NCBI GenBank assembly: GCA_013398015.1 | Contig: VZRR01012417.1 | Coordinates: forward strand, 310,001 to 374,000 | From: Oreocharis arfaki | Taxonomy: Eukaryota; Chordata; Aves; Passeriformes; Paramythiidae | DNA: 64,000 bases | Direction of reading: 5' to 3' | Shown here: positions 58,501 to 64,000 of the stretch, one piece after another | Numbering within the stretch: position 1 is the stretch's first letter | How the letters are laid out: every line of letters starts with the position of its first letter | Program-made: the position numbers and the translations under genes | The notes under the pieces: model-generated | The model's database searches: none | Seen by the model: only the letters and a program-made list of their open reading frames with translations | What the model was told of the DNA's origin: nothing

Positions 58501-59565
58501 TTTCATGTCTACCTCATCATTGTAAATCAGGAACTGCATAACCTGAATGCTCTGGAGTTTAAGTATTTTCTAGCTGACAACTCAAGACAAAAGGCCTGTG
58601 ATATTCTGTTGACACCCAGCAGAAATTCATTCATTCTGTCACATAAATTGTGTTCTGAATAGGTTAAAACTGCTTTAGTGTGAGATTCTTTCTATAATGA
58701 GAAGACTGGGTCTGTTTTGGCTTGAAATAGGACTACTGGTTGGTGAAAAGGCACTCCTGATCCTGATCTTCCAGCAGAACACTCTTCTGGCCATCACCTT
58801 GAGCAGCCTTTCAGCAGAGCATTTAACCTCCACATGAGGGCTGGCTGTCTCCTTAGATCGGTGGAAGTGAATCAGAATGCAATCTCTGGGAAAAATATGC
58901 CCAGATTACCAGAGGCAGAGCAAAACACAGATACGTGAGATTTTCTGGGCTGTCTTGCTTGTCTCTGCCTACTGTGGGCAGTTCTGTGTAGCCTCATTCC
59001 TCTCAGAACAGCATATGTGTATTTTGCAGGTGTAACTAGAAGGACGGCACTGAGATGAGCTGCTCTGCTTCCTGGATATCCTTCCACCCTCAACTATTCT
59101 GCCAGACTGTATGCACCAATATTGGACACCCACCTTGCAAGGAAGGCAATATCTTCCTTCCAGCCAGTTGTTTCTCTCATCTATCAGTTTTATAATCTGA
59201 GATGTTAGTACCTTTCACTTGTAGAGTTTTTGGATGTTTCCCATGTCTTCGATTTCTCTCGGTTGGCTAAAATTAACCTTGTAGCTGTTGTCTATAAAGA
59301 GGATAGTTAATGTCTAAATACATCTTTAATATTGCTTCTTGGTCTTACAGAACTCTTCAGATGTTCCAGTGAGATCTTGGTTGGAGAATGAGACTCTCTC
59401 TACCACCTAATCTGTCAGAACTGATTTCAATGTGATTTCAAAAGGCTGAGGGAGAAAATGTCCTTTCTTTTCAGAAAGACACTGGCCTGCTGAGGAGGTG
59501 TGGTCCTGTGGGTCCTCCCTTTCTTTCCTTTGCCTCTGCTCTGGACTCTTATTCATGGCAGAGCA
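49561..59565. other. Long gene-poor intergenic stretch
   Basis: About 10 kb of AT-rich sequence with no recognisable exon, RNA gene or transposon. Simple-sequence patches include a T/G-rich tract at 58257-58318. All open frames are under 100 codons and unremarkable. Old repeats too diverged to see by eye may be present. Confidence 0.5.
58257..58318 (+). repeat. T/G-rich low-complexity tract
   Basis: About 60 bases of T-runs separated by G-runs on the + strand. No coding meaning; the runs of three to five Gs are noted separately. Confidence 0.85.
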
Positions 59566-59730
59566 GTTGTGGATGCACCATCCCTGGAAGTGTTCAGGAA
59601 CAGGTTGGATGGAGGTCTGAGTCCCTTGGGCTAGCTAAAAGTGTTCCTGCCCATGGCAGTGAGATTGGAACTAGATAATCTTTAAGGTTGCTTCCAACCT
59701 CCATTCCATGATCCTATGACTTCATCCTTC
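59566..59730 (+). mobile_element. CR1 LINE fragment, 3' end
   Basis: About 165 bases of CR1 3'UTR in + orientation: CATCCCTGGAAGTGTTCAGG, GGTTGGATGGAGGTCTGAG, GGTTGCTTCCAACCTCCATT and the tail CCATGATCCTATGA. Heavily 5'-truncated. Confidence 0.92.
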
Positions 59731-62700
59731 TTCCCTCTTTTATTTTTCTACCAGACATACAACATTCCTGACTGATGAATAAAAGAAAACAGCCTTCAGT
59801 GCTTGTAAATAGCTCATGAATAAGAAGGTTTAAATATGGCTGAAATGGTAAAACTACGATATATTCTGTTAATCTGTATTTTTATTCCATACATTGAATT
59901 GTAATATCTATTTGAGCAACCTGTTTAATGATTTAGTGTGTTATTATGTACGTTGTGGTCAGACTTGTTCCAATGGTTAGCACGTTGCCTGAAGAACCAG
60001 GCTACACAGAAAGAACTTGACTGACAACCCTCTGTAATTGTCTCAGTGGTGTTCTAAAGAATGACAGACTTTTTCACCTGTGAAACAGTTTTAATGAAAT
60101 CAAACAAGCTTGCATTTCTCTTGGTGTCTGCCTGGGCTCAAAGGCAGTGTAAGGCCCCCTGTAGCTGATTGTGCTGCAGACTATTCCGGTTGGAATGTGA
60201 TTTACTCTTGCTGGGTTCCAATAAGCAGTCCTTTCAACAAGTGCGAGGACAGCGTTGTTGGTGCTCTCAAGAGAGCAAGTACCTGTCTCATAACTAGCAC
60301 TGTAACTGGCTTCTACAACTTAAAGTGCAAAATGCCATAGAAGTGTCTTTTCCCTTTAATTAAAGTTTGAACAGAAGGATAAGCTGTCTGGCAGGGCTTG
60401 TTCTTGTCCCAGTTTAACTAAAGTATCCCATTAGCAGGTACTGTTGGAGAGTTTGGTAACTAAAAAGGACACAGAAATTTTTCAAACTTTCTGAAGAAAT
60501 GTTCTAAAAATAAGAATGTATTCACTATCTATCTGCCTATTTCATTTCAAATGCATCAAAGAGCTGGGAGTTCATATCTGCATCTGTTGGCTTCAAAGGC
60601 AAGGTTTTGGTACAGTTGAACCAATTTAAGAACTGTTTTCTCCTTGAAAGAGCATGGAACCTACCAGTCCATCTTTCAACTAGGATTAATTCTCCCTTTC
60701 TTTACAACACATTTGTTATTGTGGGAATACTTGTTCAAGAACAGGACAGAAGGCGGCAACCTCATTACCTGACCACCATCAGACATTAGATAAATCTTTT
60801 CCGCCTTTATCTGCACTGATCAAAATAGCGAAAATTCCTCCAGAAAGAATTTTCTCATGAAAGACTCTTTATCTTGATTATCCCGAGAACTGAGCAAATC
60901 TGTAACTATGCGTAGGTGTTTGAGGAAAGCACAGTTTGCATGTCTGGCAGACTGTCTCACTGGGAGGCAGTGAGAGCAATTGGCTTTGCTTTTTATTGAT
61001 CAAGGCCAGCATCTTGCTCAAAATGCCAAGGGCCGATTTTTTCTGTAGGAGCAGCTTTAATGTTGAAGTCTATGCTAGAAGCAACGAGAGAGCAGCCACT
61101 GAAAGTATGGTCCCAGTACTACAATGCCCTATTCTGAAGATAGAAACAACAACTTACCAAGGCAGAGACGTGTTTGCTTGGCAGATGCTTCTGGTGGCTA
61201 AAGATGTAATCCTCATGAAAAAAAAATTTGCAGCTGTCCTTTTATTGGAATTTTTCCCTTCTTTTGGCCCATAAATGGAGGAGAATTTCCAAGTCTTCCT
61301 TGTGTGATTCAGCGTAGACTTCACCAGTTTATTTTAGACTGTTGTGGGAGATGATTTGAGTTAAGCTCTGATAATTGCATGGCTTAAGTTGCTGCAAACA
61401 TTTGCTTACCGAATATCTACTTGTATCTAACTTAGTGATGCTTAAGAATATGAGTGATGCCAATCACAACCTCTTCTGAGGCACTCTGTGTTTAAATAAC
61501 AGAGTCAGCCCTCAAAACTCCTGGAAATGTATTTATCCTGCAAGAAACTTCAGCTTGAACTCTCTGTTCATCTATTCATCTTAAGTACAGCATTCTCTTT
61601 CAGAATGTTAAAAAATTGCTCTCTGGGAGGTAGTTCAGGTGAGAGCAAAGTGTCATGTAGGAAGCAGACTGAGACAAGAAAGGGAGTTGTCTTATTCCAC
61701 ATGATCCTATGAAGATAGAAAGAATTTTGTTAAACAGTGGCTGTTGAGGAAGTTTGGAGATATTTGGTGCTTCAAGTACTATAACCAGGGAAAGAATCCT
61801 GTCTCTAGACAAATTTCTGCACATTATTATTATTGAGATATCGAAACTAAAATCTCTCTAAATTAAGCTCTTATAGGAGAGTGCTCAGCTGAATTTCTGT
61901 TATAATAGTTCAGCCAAGAATTGTCAAAAGTAGGAGCCTGCAGTCAGGTAAATTCTTTGTGTTGAGCACCCAGTAGAATCCATTGAATAAAATGGAAGCA
62001 GACATTTGCTCATAGCTTTAAAAGTCACTTATGTGTACATCTGTGTTGGGAGCCAGCATTGCCTAGAAATGTCACACTTCTCAGAGTTTTGATCTAAATT
62101 CTGAAGCCCTGTTCTTGACCCTTATTTTGTGGATGCTTCCATAAACTATTTCTAACTTTTCCCAGCAAATCTCTCCACAAAGACACTTTTATGGCATTTC
62201 GCACCGTGTCAAAGACGTAATCTGTGTTGGTTCTACATACTCACTGGTGACCCATGTAAATGTGTGCATGAAGTCCAAATGAAGCATAATAAACCCCGTC
62301 TGTATTCTAAATGTGAGTGTACACGACAGGAGGAAACCAACACAAGAACATATTGCTGGCTGTTGATTCTGACACTCTTCCCACGCTGTGATTTAGTGGG
62401 AAGAGCAACCTTGTAAGACTGTGTCACTGTCAATCTGCTCACATCGTGGAGAGACAAGTAACCAATCATAAAGGATCTAGGGCAGAGATATTTATCATCT
62501 CCAAAGCAAGTAAACGTCGTGACAAAAGGTATAGGACTTCCCAGTAAACTAAAAAGAACAAATACGCATTTTAGTATACAATGTAGTACAAACCACAAGA
62601 GAGGGAGGAATTATTCTCACTGTGCTGACTATGCTTGCAAAGATAAACAAGAAGAATCTTGAAAGTTTGGCTTGTAGGCATTTTTATTCAATTTTATTGA

Positions 62701-62812
62701 TCGATCATACAAGAAAGGGCCAAGAGTCCCTGTGTTTTAAACGTTACCTGACTACCCGCCTTATCAGATGTTAATTGAAACTCTTCGGTGTATTTCAAGC
62801 ACAAAATTTTCG
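59731..62812. other. Intergenic stretch, no gene seen
   Basis: About 3.1 kb between two CR1 elements. The longest open frames (60936-61274 +, 62233-62598 -) have no recognisable family features. No repeats recognised. Confidence 0.5.
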
Positions 62813-64000
62813 TAGAATCTTTTAGCTTGGCCTCTAAGAGCATAAAGTCCAACCACTAAACTAGTGCTGCCAAGTCCACCCCTAAAGCATGGGTAAGTGC
62901 CACATCTACACATCTTTTAAATATCTCCAGGGATGATGTCTCAACCACTTCCTTGGGCAGCCTGTTCCAATGCTTGACAACCCTTTCGGTGAACAAGTGT
63001 TAGATTAGATTTTCATAGTATTAGATCCAAATCTTCTCTGGCACAACTTGAGGCCATATTCTCTTATCCTATTGATTGTTACTTGGGAGAAGAGATTGAC
63101 CCCCACCTCACTACACCCTCCTTTCAGGGAGTTGATAAGGTCTCCTCTCAGCTTCCTTCTCTCCAGGTTAGCTCCTCACACAGCCAGCTTCCTCAAACAC
63201 TCATCAGACTTGTGCTCCAGACCCTTCCCGACCTCTGTTGCCCTTTCCTGGACACTCTCCAGCACCTCAATATCTTTCTTGAAGGGAGGGGCCCAAAACT
63301 GAACACAGCACTCACTAGTGCTGAGTACAGGGGGGCAGTCACCACCCTGGCCCTGCTGGCCACAGTGTTGCTGATCCAGGCCAGGGTGCCATTGACGTTC
63401 TTGTCTACCTGGGCACACACTGACTTGTGTTCTGTGGCTGTTGACCAGCACCCCCAGGTGCTTTTCTGCCAGGCAGCTTCCCACCCACTCTGCCCCCAGT
63501 CTGTAGTGCTGCATGGGGTTATTGTGACCCAAGTGCAGAATGTGGCACTTCACCCTGTTAAATTTCATGTAATTGGCCTCAGCCCATTGAACCAGCCTCT
63601 TCTGATCCGTCTGTAGAGCCTTCCTACCCTCCAGCAGACTCCCACCAAACTTTGTGTTGTCTGCAAACTGACTCACAGTGCACTTGATTACCTTGTACAG
63701 ATCATGAATAAAGCCCTGGGGACAGGCCACCAACAGGATGTAACTCCACTCACCATCAGCTCTAGGCTTGGACATTCAGCTTTTTTTTTTTTACCCAGCA
63801 AAAAGTGGACCTGACCAAGACGTAAGCAGCCAGTTTCTCCAGGAGAATTCTGTAGGAAACACTGTTAAAAACTTTCCTGAGGTCTAGGTAAACAACATGC
63901 GCAGTCTATCCTTTGTCCACTAAGCTGGTCACCTCATCATAGAAGGAGATCAGTTTGGCCAAACAGAACCTGTTCTCCATAAACCCCTGTAAGCTGGGTC
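62813..64000 (-). mobile_element. CR1 LINE, partial, running off the window end
   Basis: The longest CR1 in the window, in - orientation, with its 3' end near 62813 (complement of the GTCCAACCAC region) and its 5' part beyond 64000. The 199-codon open segment at 63176-63775 (-) encodes the C-terminal part of the CR1 reverse transcriptase. It shows VSQFADNTKFGG, a variant of the FADDTK catalytic box with Asn in place of the second Asp, then LQTDQKRLVQWAEANYMKFN, LGAEWVGSCLAEKHLGVLV and VLESVQERATEVGKG. A T-run at 63780-63792 and loss of the catalytic Asp mark it as inactive, though it is less decayed than the copy at 44.5 kb. Confidence 0.92.

Noticed and set aside
1..64000. CRISPR arrays, operons, bacterial promoters, tRNA or rRNA genes
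   Set aside because: None seen. The window is vertebrate nuclear DNA with spliced genes and CR1 repeats, and no spaced direct-repeat array, cloverleaf or rRNA segment was recognised.

Overview
The window is vertebrate nuclear DNA, almost certainly from a bird. Three lines of evidence point there. The cholecystokinin precursor is bird-like, at 130 codons with an avian-type propeptide. The interspersed repeats are nearly all 5'-truncated CR1 LINEs ending in the avian 3' tail. There is also a solo LTR of a kind I recognise as widespread in bird genomes. The order TRAK1 then CCK matches the conserved vertebrate neighbourhood (human 3p22.1). I cannot name the species.

Layout. Positions 1-2356 are the end of the last TRAK1 intron, including a 255-base assembly gap. 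Positions 2357-3155 are the terminal coding exon of TRAK1 on the + strand, followed by a long 3'UTR with a good poly(A) signal near 5322. After about 5 kb of intergenic DNA comes CCK on the - strand, so the two genes are tail to tail. CCK coding exon 3 is 10645-10781 and coding exon 2 is 14825-15082. Non-coding exon 1 and the promoter lie near 16570-16720, at the edge of a CpG-rich block of about 2.2 kb (16.3-18.5 kb). Joining the two coding exons by GT-AG splicing gives an intact 130-residue preprohormone.

From 18.5 kb to the end I see no convincing protein-coding gene. This is gene-poor upstream flank of CCK with several CR1 fragments (20.8, 25.2, 27.1, 36.8, 44.5, 49.2, 59.6 and 62.8-64.0 kb). 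It also holds one ERVL-type solo LTR (about 41.4-42.4 kb), a second possible LTR (about 46.6-47.1 kb), simple repeats, and a 1,671-base segment present twice in tandem at 25.4-29.0 kb. That tandem is joined through a partial third copy flanked by single Ns, which looks more like an assembly artefact than a biological duplication.

Functionally the two genes are unrelated neighbours. TRAK1 is a motor adaptor for mitochondrial transport. CCK encodes a secreted gut and brain peptide hormone whose promoter carries the conserved CRE/TRE-like element and a TATA-like box. I found no convincing new biological system. The most checkable oddities are the tandem segment, the wide CpG block with a possible divergent transcript, and a palindrome-rich spot at 23.1 kb.
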